Of a stretch of 8,773 nt of DNA, positions 1-6,136 are shown one piece after another. Under the pieces are notes generated by a model that was not told the DNA's origin, ran no database searches, and saw nothing but the letters and a program-made list of their open reading frames with translations. The first letter of the stretch is position 1. Each line of letters opens with the position of its first letter. Source of the DNA: Candidatus Thalassarchaeum betae (lineage in GTDB: Archaea > Thermoplasmatota > Poseidoniia > Poseidoniales > Thalassarchaeaceae); NCBI GenBank assembly GCA_022448665.1, contig JAKUUO010000001.1, forward strand, positions 12,719-21,491, in the 5' to 3' direction. Position numbers and translations under genes: made by a program.

Positions 1-837
1 CTAATGTTCGCTGGTTACATGTCCGGCGGCCAACTCATGCTGACCTCCGATGTGGAGAACTTCCCGGGATATCCCGCCGGCATAGGAGGCCCGGAGATGA
101 TGATTCACATGCGCGAGCAGGCCGAGCGCTTCGGCCTGGAGGTTCACGACAAGAACGTCGAGAGGGTCGACTTCTCCAAGCGGCCTTTCGGGGTCTGGGT
201 CGAAGGCGAGGAGTTCCGAGCCGAGGCTGTCATCATCTGCACCGGTGCGGAGGCCATCTGGCTCGGCGTCGAGGGCGAGGACGAGCACAAGGGTAGAGGG
301 ATCTCCAGCTGCGCGACCTGTGACGGCGCTTTCTTCCGCGACGAGGAGGTTATCGTGGTCGGTGGCGGTGACTCTGCGATGGAGGAGGCCACCTTTCTCA
401 CCAGATTCGCGAGCAAGGTCACCATCGTCCACCGGCGCGAGGGTTTTCGAGCGTCTAAGGTGATGTACGAACGCGCCGCCAATCACCCCAAGATCGACAT
501 CAAGACATTCAGGCAGGTCAAGAGTTGGCTCTCCGACGAGAACGGTCTGACTGGAGCCGTGATAGAGGACCCCAGAGACGGTTCCGAGGAGAAGATCTCG
601 TGTACTGGAGCCTTCATCGCCATCGGTCACAAGCCGATGACAGGCTTCCTCGAGGGTGAGGTCGATATGGATGAATCCGGATACATCCTGCACACCGAGC
701 ACACCATGACGAGTGTTGCCGGGGTGTTCGCCGCCGGAGACGTCGTCGACAAGCGATACCGGCAGGCCGTCACCGCCGCTGGAATGGGGTGCCGGGCGGC
801 CATGGATGCCGAGAAGTGGCTGGAAAACCAGGATTGA
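1..837 (+). CDS. trxB: Thioredoxin reductase (NADPH-type flavoprotein), 5' partial
   Basis: Flavoprotein that passes electrons from NADPH through FAD and a redox disulfide to thioredoxin in the cytoplasm. The reading frame is open to the first base of the window, and the usual N-terminal FAD-binding GxGxxG (about 35-40 residues) is missing, so the gene starts upstream; the ATG at 4 is internal, not a start. Numbering from that Met, I see GGQLMLTSDVENFPGYP (residues 8-24), typical of the family. The redox pair Cys103-Ala-Thr-Cys106 follows, then the NADPH motif GGGDSA at 120-125 and HRREGFRA at 143-150, whose arginines fit binding of the NADPH 2'-phosphate. The C-terminal FAD motif GVFAAGDV is at 240-247. 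Length matches the family once the missing part is added. The stop is TGA at 835-837, and a sulfur-transfer E1-like gene follows. Family assignment is firm; the physiological thioredoxin partner is not visible here. Confidence 0.95.
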   Translation, partial: LMFAGYMSGGQLMLTSDVENFPGYPAGIGGPEMMIHMREQAERFGLEVHDKNVERVDFSKRPFGVWVEGEEFRAEAVIICTGAEAIWLGVEGEDEHKGRGISSCATCDGAFFRDEEVIVVGGGDSAMEEATFLTRFASKVTIVHRREGFRASKVMYERAANHPKIDIKTFRQVKSWLSDENGLTGAVIEDPRDGSEEKISCTGAFIAIGHKPMTGFLEGEVDMDESGYILHTEHTMTSVAGVFAAGDVVDKRYRQAVTAAGMGCRAAMDAEKWLENQD

Positions 838-850
838 AGGACTCTGAAGT

Positions 851-870
851 GGGCTTCGACCGAAGCGCCC
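851..870 (+). repeat. Inverted repeat abutting ATG 871
   Basis: GGGCTTC at 851-857 can pair with GAA and GCCC at 861-870 around a GACC loop, with a two-base bulge on the 3' arm. The 3' arm ends exactly at the base before ATG 871, a possible alternative start of the MoeZ-type gene. It could be a translation-affecting hairpin or an operator, or chance. The preferred start at 898 would leave it 27 bases upstream. Confidence 0.4.
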
Positions 871-897
871 ATGTTGCATTGGCCCTCTCGGCGTGAT

Positions 898-2022
898 ATG
901 TCCGACGAGCAGAGTGCGCGATACGCGAGGCATCTGACCCTTCCAGAAGTCGGTCCGGAGGGTCAGAAGTTGCTCAATGAGGCCTCGGTCCTGGTTGTTG
1001 GAGCAGGGGGGCTCGGCTCACCTGCACTGCTGTATCTCGCAGCGGCTGGCGTAGGCAGGATAGGAGTGATAGACGACGATTCTGTCGATATCACGAACCT
1101 CCAGAGGCAGGTGCTTCACGGCACTGCGGCCCTAGGAGAGCCGAAGGTCGCATCCGCTGAGCGCAGACTCGCCGACCTCAATCCGGAGATCGAGGTCGAA
1201 CCCCACGAGCTGAGGCTCGATGTGGACAATGCCCTGAGTATCATTGACGGCTACGACTTGGTAATCGACGGCTCAGACAACTTCTCCACGAGGTACCTCA
1301 TCAGCGATGCATGCGAAATCCTAGGCAAGCCATGGATTTTCGGCAGCATACACAGATTTGAGGGCCAGATCGCCACATTCAACCTCGATGGTGGGCCAAA
1401 CTACCGTGACCTGTTTCCCGTGGCGCCGCCGGCAGAGCTCGCCCCCAACTGCGCTGAGGCGGGGGTCCTAGGGGTACTGCCCGGGATAGTGGGTTCTATC
1501 CAGGCCACTGAGGCTATCAAAGTGATTCTAGGAGTCGGCGAGCCGCTCAGCGGCAGGCTGCTGGTCATCGACACGCTCAGCATGGGAATGCGCTCCCTGT
1601 CGTTCTCCCACGATCCTACCCGTCAGACTGTGACTGAACTCTCCGAGGGGACCATAGACTGCTCAGCCCAACCAGGGAAGGGGGAGGCGGGCGATATGCG
1701 AGAAATCAGCCCAACCGAATACATCGAGCGCGTACAGAGGGGGTGGTCCCCCTTCCTGCTCGACGTCAGAAGGAGGGACGAGGAGATGATCGTATCTCTC
1801 GACGGGACGAATCTTCGTATCCAGCACCTGTTGATTCCAACTCGCACCGACGATATCCCGAGAGACCGAGACGTTGTCGTCTACTGTAGAACTGGAGGGA
1901 GGTCAGCTGCTGTGGCACGATTCCTCACGGTGGCTGGCTGGTCCGAGGACCGCGTCTACAACCTCCGCGGAGGCATTCACGAGTGGTCGGACACAATTGA
2001 TTCTTCCATCCAGAAATATTAA
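898..2022 (+). CDS. moeZ: MoeZ-type E1-like adenylyltransferase with C-terminal rhodanese domain
   Basis: Predicted to adenylate the C-terminal glycine of a small ubiquitin-like sulfur carrier (ThiS/MoaD/SAMP type) and to pass on persulfide sulfur through its rhodanese domain. This would serve molybdopterin, thiamine, thiolated-tRNA or cysteine synthesis. In the 374-residue form, the E1/ThiF domain is at about 5-250: ATP-binding GAGGLGSP at 35-42, NLQRQ at 67-71, DGSDNF at 124-129 and the putative catalytic Cys185 in NCAEAGV. The rhodanese domain is at about 268-366 with active-site Cys330 in CRTGGR and the ending NLRGGIHEW. The two zinc CxxC pairs of E. coli MoeB are absent (NYRDLFP and DPTRQTVTEL stand there), as in actinobacterial MoeZ. 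I chose ATG 898 because homologues begin near MSDEQSARYARHL; ATG 871 would add nine residues. Neither start has a good Shine-Dalgarno. The gene lies 60 bp after thioredoxin reductase, possibly co-transcribed. The partner carrier is not in the window. Confidence 0.9.
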   Translation: MSDEQSARYARHLTLPEVGPEGQKLLNEASVLVVGAGGLGSPALLYLAAAGVGRIGVIDDDSVDITNLQRQVLHGTAALGEPKVASAERRLADLNPEIEVEPHELRLDVDNALSIIDGYDLVIDGSDNFSTRYLISDACEILGKPWIFGSIHRFEGQIATFNLDGGPNYRDLFPVAPPAELAPNCAEAGVLGVLPGIVGSIQATEAIKVILGVGEPLSGRLLVIDTLSMGMRSLSFSHDPTRQTVTELSEGTIDCSAQPGKGEAGDMREISPTEYIERVQRGWSPFLLDVRRRDEEMIVSLDGTNLRIQHLLIPTRTDDIPRDRDVVVYCRTGGRSAAVARFLTVAGWSEDRVYNLRGGIHEWSDTIDSSIQKY

Positions 2023-2030
2023 TTATGGTG

Positions 2031-2053
2031 AATATTAGTCAAAACTAACTATT
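2031..2053. repeat. Imperfect inverted repeat after moeZ
   Basis: AATATTAGT (2031-2039) pairs with ACTAA-TATT (2044-2053, one bulged C) across a CAAA loop, nine bases after the moeZ stop. It is followed by AT-rich DNA with short T runs (TATTTG, TATTTA). It may mark the 3' end of the upstream transcript or a protein-binding site. No strong T tract follows, so I do not call it a terminator. Confidence 0.4.
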
Positions 2054-2081
2054 ATTTGTGGTATTTACTATCAATATTAGT
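2031..2081. repeat. Pair of AATATTAGT direct repeats
   Basis: The nonamer AATATTAGT occurs at 2031-2039 and again at 2073-2081, 42 bases apart start to start (about four helical turns). Both lie in the AT-rich spacer between moeZ and the E1 gene. That phasing would suit a dimeric DNA-binding regulator, but in DNA this AT-rich a 9-base repeat can arise by chance. Confidence 0.3.
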
Positions 2082-2116
2082 TCTATATCTTCCGAAATTT
2101 CACATTATCCTCGTTC

Positions 2117-2179
2117 ATGAGAATATCTGATTTAATTATGGTAACAACTGGCGCAATACATCGAAAAATAGTTGTATAA
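2117..2179 (+). CDS. Possible 20-codon leader ORF before the E1 gene (speculative)
   Basis: ATG at 2117 opens a 20-residue frame, MRISDLIMVTTGAIHRKIVV, ending at TAA 2177-2179. Eight of 20 residues are Ile, Leu or Val, and the next gene is a branched-chain-type 2-oxoacid dehydrogenase E1. A TATA-like CTATATCT (2083-2090) lies about 30 bases before the ATG, which would allow a leaderless transcript. The TAA shares its last base with the first base of the hairpin at 2179-2197. Against it: AT-rich DNA encodes Ile and Val easily, no ribosome-binding site is seen, and the ORF overlaps the likely promoter of the E1 gene. Confidence 0.2.
   Translation: MRISDLIMVTTGAIHRKIVV
2158..2171 (+). promoter_or_regulatory. 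Candidate archaeal BRE/TATA promoter for the E1 gene
   Basis: An A-rich block (CGAAAAATAG, 2162-2171) is centred about 30 bases before ATG 2198, the spacing expected between an archaeal TATA box and the transcription start of a leaderless mRNA. The purine-rich start of the block could serve as a BRE. The surrounding spacer is about 28% GC against GC-rich genes on both sides. This is the only long intergenic region in the window, so it is the most likely promoter for the downstream gene set. The match to a TATA consensus is loose. Confidence 0.5.
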
Positions 2180-2197
2180 GTAGCCTTTCGGGCTACT
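2179..2197 (+). promoter_or_regulatory. Perfect 7-bp hairpin/operator ending at the base before ATG 2198
   Basis: AGTAGCC (2179-2185) and GGCTACT (2191-2197) are perfect inverse complements around a TTTCG loop. The element fills the space between the candidate TATA element and the start codon. As DNA this is a classic place for a repressor operator that blocks the initiation complex. As RNA, in a transcript starting upstream, it would sequester the region next to the start codon. A leaderless transcript would not contain it, which would favour the operator reading. Confidence 0.55.
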
Positions 2198-5074
2198 ATG
2201 ACGATTATCCGCCAGGGGGTTTGGAGGTGCCCCTCCTGCGAACGTCATCAGGCATGGAGAACCAGGGGGGCGACCGAGAGGCTCGACAGGAGGTGCGAGC
2301 ACTGCGGTAAGCGGATACGAGCTACCCTCGACCGTTCTTCGAGCGGACAGGGGAGACACCGGGCCTTGCATATCTGGGAGCGCGCTTCCACTCTGGGCCT
2401 GAGTGATCTCGAGGATGAGGCTGTCCGTCGGGACGAGGAATCGCGGCGAAGGGGCGAGTTGGCTGGCTCGATTCGCTCTGATGCTGTCGGGACCGTTTCC
2501 CAGAGCGAACTGCCGACCATATGGGGCGCCGGCTGGGAGCCGAGCTCCGCCCTCGAATTTCCAACTCCTCTGAACTCCTCATGGGCCCGAGACGAGTTAC
2601 TGAAATTCGTCGCCGAGAGACATGACGGACACCTCGACACAGCGGCCTCATGTTGGGACGAGATGGGGGCCCCGGAATCATTCGGAGGAGTTTCCTTCTA
2701 TCAATTCTCCAAGAGTTACGTCAGTTCCCTTGAAGAGTCCTTGCAAGAGCGCCTGCTGACTCCCGCTCTATCCTCTCTGGTGGATGTCGAAGTTATACCA
2801 AGAAGGTCGGGATTACTGCATCTGGAACGGCGTACTGCAAGGCTTTTGCTCGACATCGCCCTGTGCTTGAGAAGGATTTCGCATTATGCTTCAATCACCC
2901 TAGAGCAACGCATTGAGTGGCAGAGGATGATGATGCAGACGAGACTTGTTGACGAGCACCTCAAGGACCTCTCAACGAACGGAATCCCCACTCCTGACGG
3001 CGGCACCTTCGGAGGCAAGGGCTTCCGCTCGACCTGGCAGGAGGGGGTGGTCGCGTGCGCGAGCGCCATGCGCAGGGCCATCGACATCCCAGAAGGTGAG
3101 CGCGCTCGTGCCGACATCGTTGCTCCTATGATCAGGGACGTCGGGCTGGCACTGGCCATGGGTCAGACCCCGACCGAGGTCTTCGCCGCTCAGATGGGGA
3201 AGTCGGGCTCGTACATGGACGGTGGGCAAGAGGGTTCTGGCGGAAGGGACCTGCATATCGGTAACTGGGAAAAGGGTGTGCTGCCACCTACTGCCCCCCT
3301 GCCAATAGCAAGCGCCACCACCACTGGCATCGCTCTCGCTGCTTCTAGGCTCTCAATAGACCGTTTTCACCTCGCTCCCGTTGGCGAGGGCTGCAGCAGC
3401 AACGGCGAGTTCTGGGAGGCGATGAACCTTGCAGGAGCCCGTGGGCTGCCAATCTCCTTCATGATACAGAACAACCAGATTGCCCTCGACACCTTTGTGA
3501 CCGCGCAATCCGGAGTCGAAACCTATGGCGACAAGGGTCACGCTATGGGGATGCCGGCATGGACGATGGATGGTTCGGACCCCGGACTGTTCTACGCTTC
3601 CACTGCCGTCGCGAGGGAGTTCGCGACCGCTGGTGGGGGACCGACCCTGATACACGTCGAGACGATGCGGGGCTGCGGGCACGCACACCACCATGACGAT
3701 CTGTATCTCGGTGCGGCCTCGGGGAATCCGCCCGGCTACGTTGACCGAGGGCTGCTAACTTACTGGGCCGAGAAGGACCCTCTGCCAAATCACAGGGAAT
3801 TGCTGATCCAGTTCGGTGCGGACGATAAGGAGCTGGAATCGATGGAGGAGCAGGAGCAGGCCTCGGTGGATGCAGCCCGAGATGAGATGATGGAGATGCC
3901 ATGGCCTGAGGGTAACACTGTCACCAGAGGCGTGACGAGCCTGCACGACGCTGCAAGCCATGCCGAACAGTACGACAGATTCGGGAGCGAAGTAGCTGTG
4001 GTCGATCCCCCTCTTGCTCCCGGTGAGAGTTCGCTGGAGTTCTCCGAGGCCTCCAACACTTGGACCTACAGCCGAGCCATCCAGAATGGGATGGTCTCGA
4101 TCGCCGAGAAGTACGGTGACAGGGCCGTGTTCATGGGGGAGGACATGGAAATCGCCGGTGCTTTCGGAATGATGCTTTCCCTGATTGCCAAGGGGCATTC
4201 AGACAAGTTACTCGACATGCCCCTGTCCGAATCCGTCATAGTCCACTCAGCGACAGGTGCAGCCCTAGGTGGGATGCGCCCGGTCGCCGAGATCCAGTTC
4301 GGAGGTTTCGCCGCTCTCGCGATGAATGCTCTGGTAAACAACGCGGCCCAACTACGCTGGCGCTGGGGTGCCAACGTGCCCATTACCGTGCGGATACCTC
4401 TCGGCGCGAAGACCCGCAGTGGGCCGTTTCACGCGAACATGATCGAGTCTTGGTTCATCAACGACCCGGGACTGGTTATCGTCTTCCCGAGTACTCCGCA
4501 AGACGCCTACGACATGCTCATCGAGTCACATGAGCTCCCTGACCCCGTCGTCTTCCTCGAGCACCTTGGATTATACGCACTGAGAGGAGGCTTGACCGGT
4601 TGGGGTGAGTCGATCAACCAGCTTGTGGACACCGAGTCCGTCCACCAGCGACTCGCCGCTGGCGAGACCTCTCTGGGCAAGGCTCGCGTTGTTAGGGGTG
4701 GCAAAGATCTGACTATCGTGACTTGGGGTGCGATGGTCCACGTGGCCATGAAGGCGGCTTTCGAGGTCGCCAAGAGGGGGATCGAAGTCGAAGTCGTAGA
4801 CCTTCGTACCATACTCCCCTTCGACGCACGGACCTGCATCGAGTCGGTGCGGCGGACCGGACGTCTCGTTGTCCTTCAGGAGTCGCAGTGGACCGGGGGC
4901 TTGGGCAACACCGTGAGCAGTCGTATCCTCGAGGAGGCGTTCTGGTGCTTGGAGGCCCCTCCTGTGGTCATCGGGGCACTAGACACACCGGTCCCGTTCT
5001 CCCCCACTCTGGAGGACCACACCATTCCCACGTTCGAGTTGGTGTCTAGTCACATCGAGAGGTTGTGTACCTGA
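2198..5074 (+). CDS. Fused alpha-beta 2-oxoacid dehydrogenase E1 with N-terminal zinc ribbon
   Basis: Thiamine-diphosphate enzyme predicted to decarboxylate a 2-oxoacid (branched-chain type most likely) and load the acyl group on a lipoylated E2. Order: zinc ribbon with Cys11/Cys14 and Cys33/Cys36; charged linker 41-130; helical region 130-233 that I cannot place; E1-alpha about 234-565; linker; E1-beta pyrimidine domain about 617-820; transketolase-C domain 826-950. E1-alpha shows the GRDLHIG motif at 349-355 and the ThDP/metal motif G396-E-G398, 26 residues, then Asn425-Asn426, with Glu where Asp is usual. His495 sits in a GHAHHHDD loop. E1-beta has the cofactor-activating Glu678 (MPLSES) and likely catalytic His745 (GPFHAN). 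Fused bacterial E1s are about 650-800 residues, so roughly 230 residues are extra. The start at 2198 is supported by the promoter spacing and by the zinc ribbon beginning at once. No E2 or E3 gene is present; substrate class is inferred. Confidence 0.9.
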   Translation: MTIIRQGVWRCPSCERHQAWRTRGATERLDRRCEHCGKRIRATLDRSSSGQGRHRALHIWERASTLGLSDLEDEAVRRDEESRRRGELAGSIRSDAVGTVSQSELPTIWGAGWEPSSALEFPTPLNSSWARDELLKFVAERHDGHLDTAASCWDEMGAPESFGGVSFYQFSKSYVSSLEESLQERLLTPALSSLVDVEVIPRRSGLLHLERRTARLLLDIALCLRRISHYASITLEQRIEWQRMMMQTRLVDEHLKDLSTNGIPTPDGGTFGGKGFRSTWQEGVVACASAMRRAIDIPEGERARADIVAPMIRDVGLALAMGQTPTEVFAAQMGKSGSYMDGGQEGSGGRDLHIGNWEKGVLPPTAPLPIASATTTGIALAASRLSIDRFHLAPVGEGCSSNGEFWEAMNLAGARGLPISFMIQNNQIALDTFVTAQSGVETYGDKGHAMGMPAWTMDGSDPGLFYASTAVAREFATAGGGPTLIHVETMRGCGHAHHHDDLYLGAASGNPPGYVDRGLLTYWAEKDPLPNHRELLIQFGADDKELESMEEQEQASVDAARDEMMEMPWPEGNTVTRGVTSLHDAASHAEQYDRFGSEVAVVDPPLAPGESSLEFSEASNTWTYSRAIQNGMVSIAEKYGDRAVFMGEDMEIAGAFGMMLSLIAKGHSDKLLDMPLSESVIVHSATGAALGGMRPVAEIQFGGFAALAMNALVNNAAQLRWRWGANVPITVRIPLGAKTRSGPFHANMIESWFINDPGLVIVFPSTPQDAYDMLIESHELPDPVVFLEHLGLYALRGGLTGWGESINQLVDTESVHQRLAAGETSLGKARVVRGGKDLTIVTWGAMVHVAMKAAFEVAKRGIEVEVVDLRTILPFDARTCIESVRRTGRLVVLQESQWTGGLGNTVSSRILEEAFWCLEAPPVVIGALDTPVPFSPTLEDHTIPTFELVSSHIERLCT

Positions 5075-5134
5075 GTCCTCATTCGCCCTACCAAACCGTC
5101 ATGAGCGTAGAGCCGTCCCCTGAGAGCGAATCAC

Positions 5135-6088
5135 ATGCCCTTAGCAGAGACGGACATGTTGCTTGTCATAGCCGGTTTCGTCCTGCTGATGCTCGGAGGT
5201 GAGTTCGTCGTTCAGGGAGCGGTCACTATCGCCAACAGACTGAGAGTCCCCCCTCTCCTCGTGGGGTTCACCGTCGTTGCCATCGGGACTTCGCTGCCGG
5301 AACTTGCAGTGGCCTTGGAGGCGGTTGGAAATGATACCCCGGATATCGCCGTGGGAGGGGTTCTGGGCTCCAACGTGGCCAATGTGATGCTGGTACTGGG
5401 GACCGCTGCCGTGCTCGGTGCGGCATCTGACCCCGGGCCGGGCGTCCGTCGCGACGCCATAGCAGTCGCCGTCGCCACCGCGATCCTGCTGGCTACCGTG
5501 CTCATCGGGAAAATCACATCGCAGTTCGGCGTCCTCATGCTGCTGGGCCTTGCCGCCTACTACACCTACTCCTACCTCACCTCCAAGGCAGAGGGGGGCG
5601 ACGTCGAGAACAGCAAGTCGTGGCTGCCTGAAAACGTGTTGCTAGCGATTCCGACCACCGCCGTGGGAGGCTACATGATCTGGACAGGAGCTGGTATGCT
5701 GGTCGAGGGAGCCACTGGCCTCGCGATCGGCTACGGTATCTCCGAGTCCGTCATCGGCCTCTCGGTCGTGGCACTGGGAACCTCCCTCCCTGAGTTAGCG
5801 GTGACTCTGGTCGCAGGACTAAGGGGGCAAGGAGGCGTTGCCGTAGGCAACATCCTCGGATCCAATGTCATAAACATCCTGGGCATTCTAGGTCTGGCCT
5901 CAGCCTACGCGGGTGGGATAATCATAGCGCCGGAGTTCGCTGGGAGGGACATCTGGGTCGTCGTCCTCACATCGGGCTTCATCGTAGCCATGCTGCTTGA
6001 CGAGCGACGCATCGGCAGGCGGGTGGGAACGACGATGATCGCCGGTTACCTAGCGTACATGGCATTTCTGTTCCTCCTGCCTCAATAG
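5135..6088 (+). CDS. CaCA-family Na+/Ca2+ exchanger (YrbG/NCX_Mj type)
   Basis: Membrane antiporter predicted to expel Ca2+ using the Na+ gradient. At 317 residues it has the length and inverted two-half layout of prokaryotic CaCA exchangers, with about ten hydrophobic segments. The alpha-1 repeat has GTSLPELAVAL at 51-61 and GGVLGSNVANVMLVLG at 74-89. The alpha-2 repeat has GTSLPELAVTL at 215-225 and GNILGSNVINILGILG at 238-253. Glu56 and Glu220 match the two key acidic ligands (Glu54 and Glu213 of NCX_Mj). Asn83 matches Asn81, but Asn247 stands where NCX_Mj has Asp240. A short hydrophilic loop (about 150-165) joins the halves. ATG 5135 is used; ATG 5156, just before the first helix, is an alternative. 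No Shine-Dalgarno is visible. It lies 60 bp after the E1 gene in the same orientation, probably co-transcribed. Transported ion is inferred from family. Confidence 0.92.
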   Translation: MPLAETDMLLVIAGFVLLMLGGEFVVQGAVTIANRLRVPPLLVGFTVVAIGTSLPELAVALEAVGNDTPDIAVGGVLGSNVANVMLVLGTAAVLGAASDPGPGVRRDAIAVAVATAILLATVLIGKITSQFGVLMLLGLAAYYTYSYLTSKAEGGDVENSKSWLPENVLLAIPTTAVGGYMIWTGAGMLVEGATGLAIGYGISESVIGLSVVALGTSLPELAVTLVAGLRGQGGVAVGNILGSNVINILGILGLASAYAGGIIIAPEFAGRDIWVVVLTSGFIVAMLLDERRIGRRVGTTMIAGYLAYMAFLFLLPQ

Positions 6089-6090
6089 TC

Positions 6091-6114
6091 CCTTAGGGGT
6101 GCGAACCGCTAAGG
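6091..6114 (+). repeat. 10-bp stem with GCGA tetraloop between exchanger and acyl-CoA dehydrogenase genes
   Basis: CCTTAGGGGT (6091-6100) pairs with ACCGCTAAGG (6105-6114), with a single G-G mismatch, around the loop GCGA, a member of the stable GNRA tetraloop class. It begins two bases after the exchanger stop codon. No T tract follows, so it is more likely an RNA processing or stability element, or a weak pause site, than an intrinsic terminator. Confidence 0.55.
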
Positions 6115-6119
6115 CCAAG

Positions 6120-6136
6120 GGCCCGCTCCTAGGGCC
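6120..6136 (+). repeat. Second inverted repeat abutting ATG 6137
   Basis: GGCCC (6120-6124) pairs with GGGCC (6132-6136) around the seven-base loop GCTCCTA; the 3' arm ends at the base before the acyl-CoA dehydrogenase start codon. It follows the GCGA hairpin by five bases, so the 48-bp gap is almost wholly two stem-loops. The 5-bp stem is GC-only and could be chance in GC-rich DNA. Confidence 0.4.

Noticed and set aside
1..933. 310-codon open frame on the minus strand opposite thioredoxin reductase
   Set aside because: It is a shadow of the real gene in GC-rich DNA; its translation shows no recognisable motif, while the + frame has every family motif.
2024..2047. Seven-codon ORF just after moeZ
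   Set aside because: Too short, AT-rich and lacking any start signal.
5075..5134. Spacer between the E1 and exchanger genes searched for promoter or terminator
   Set aside because: No TATA-like block at leaderless distance, no T tract and no convincing inverted repeat; read-through from the E1 gene is the simplest view.
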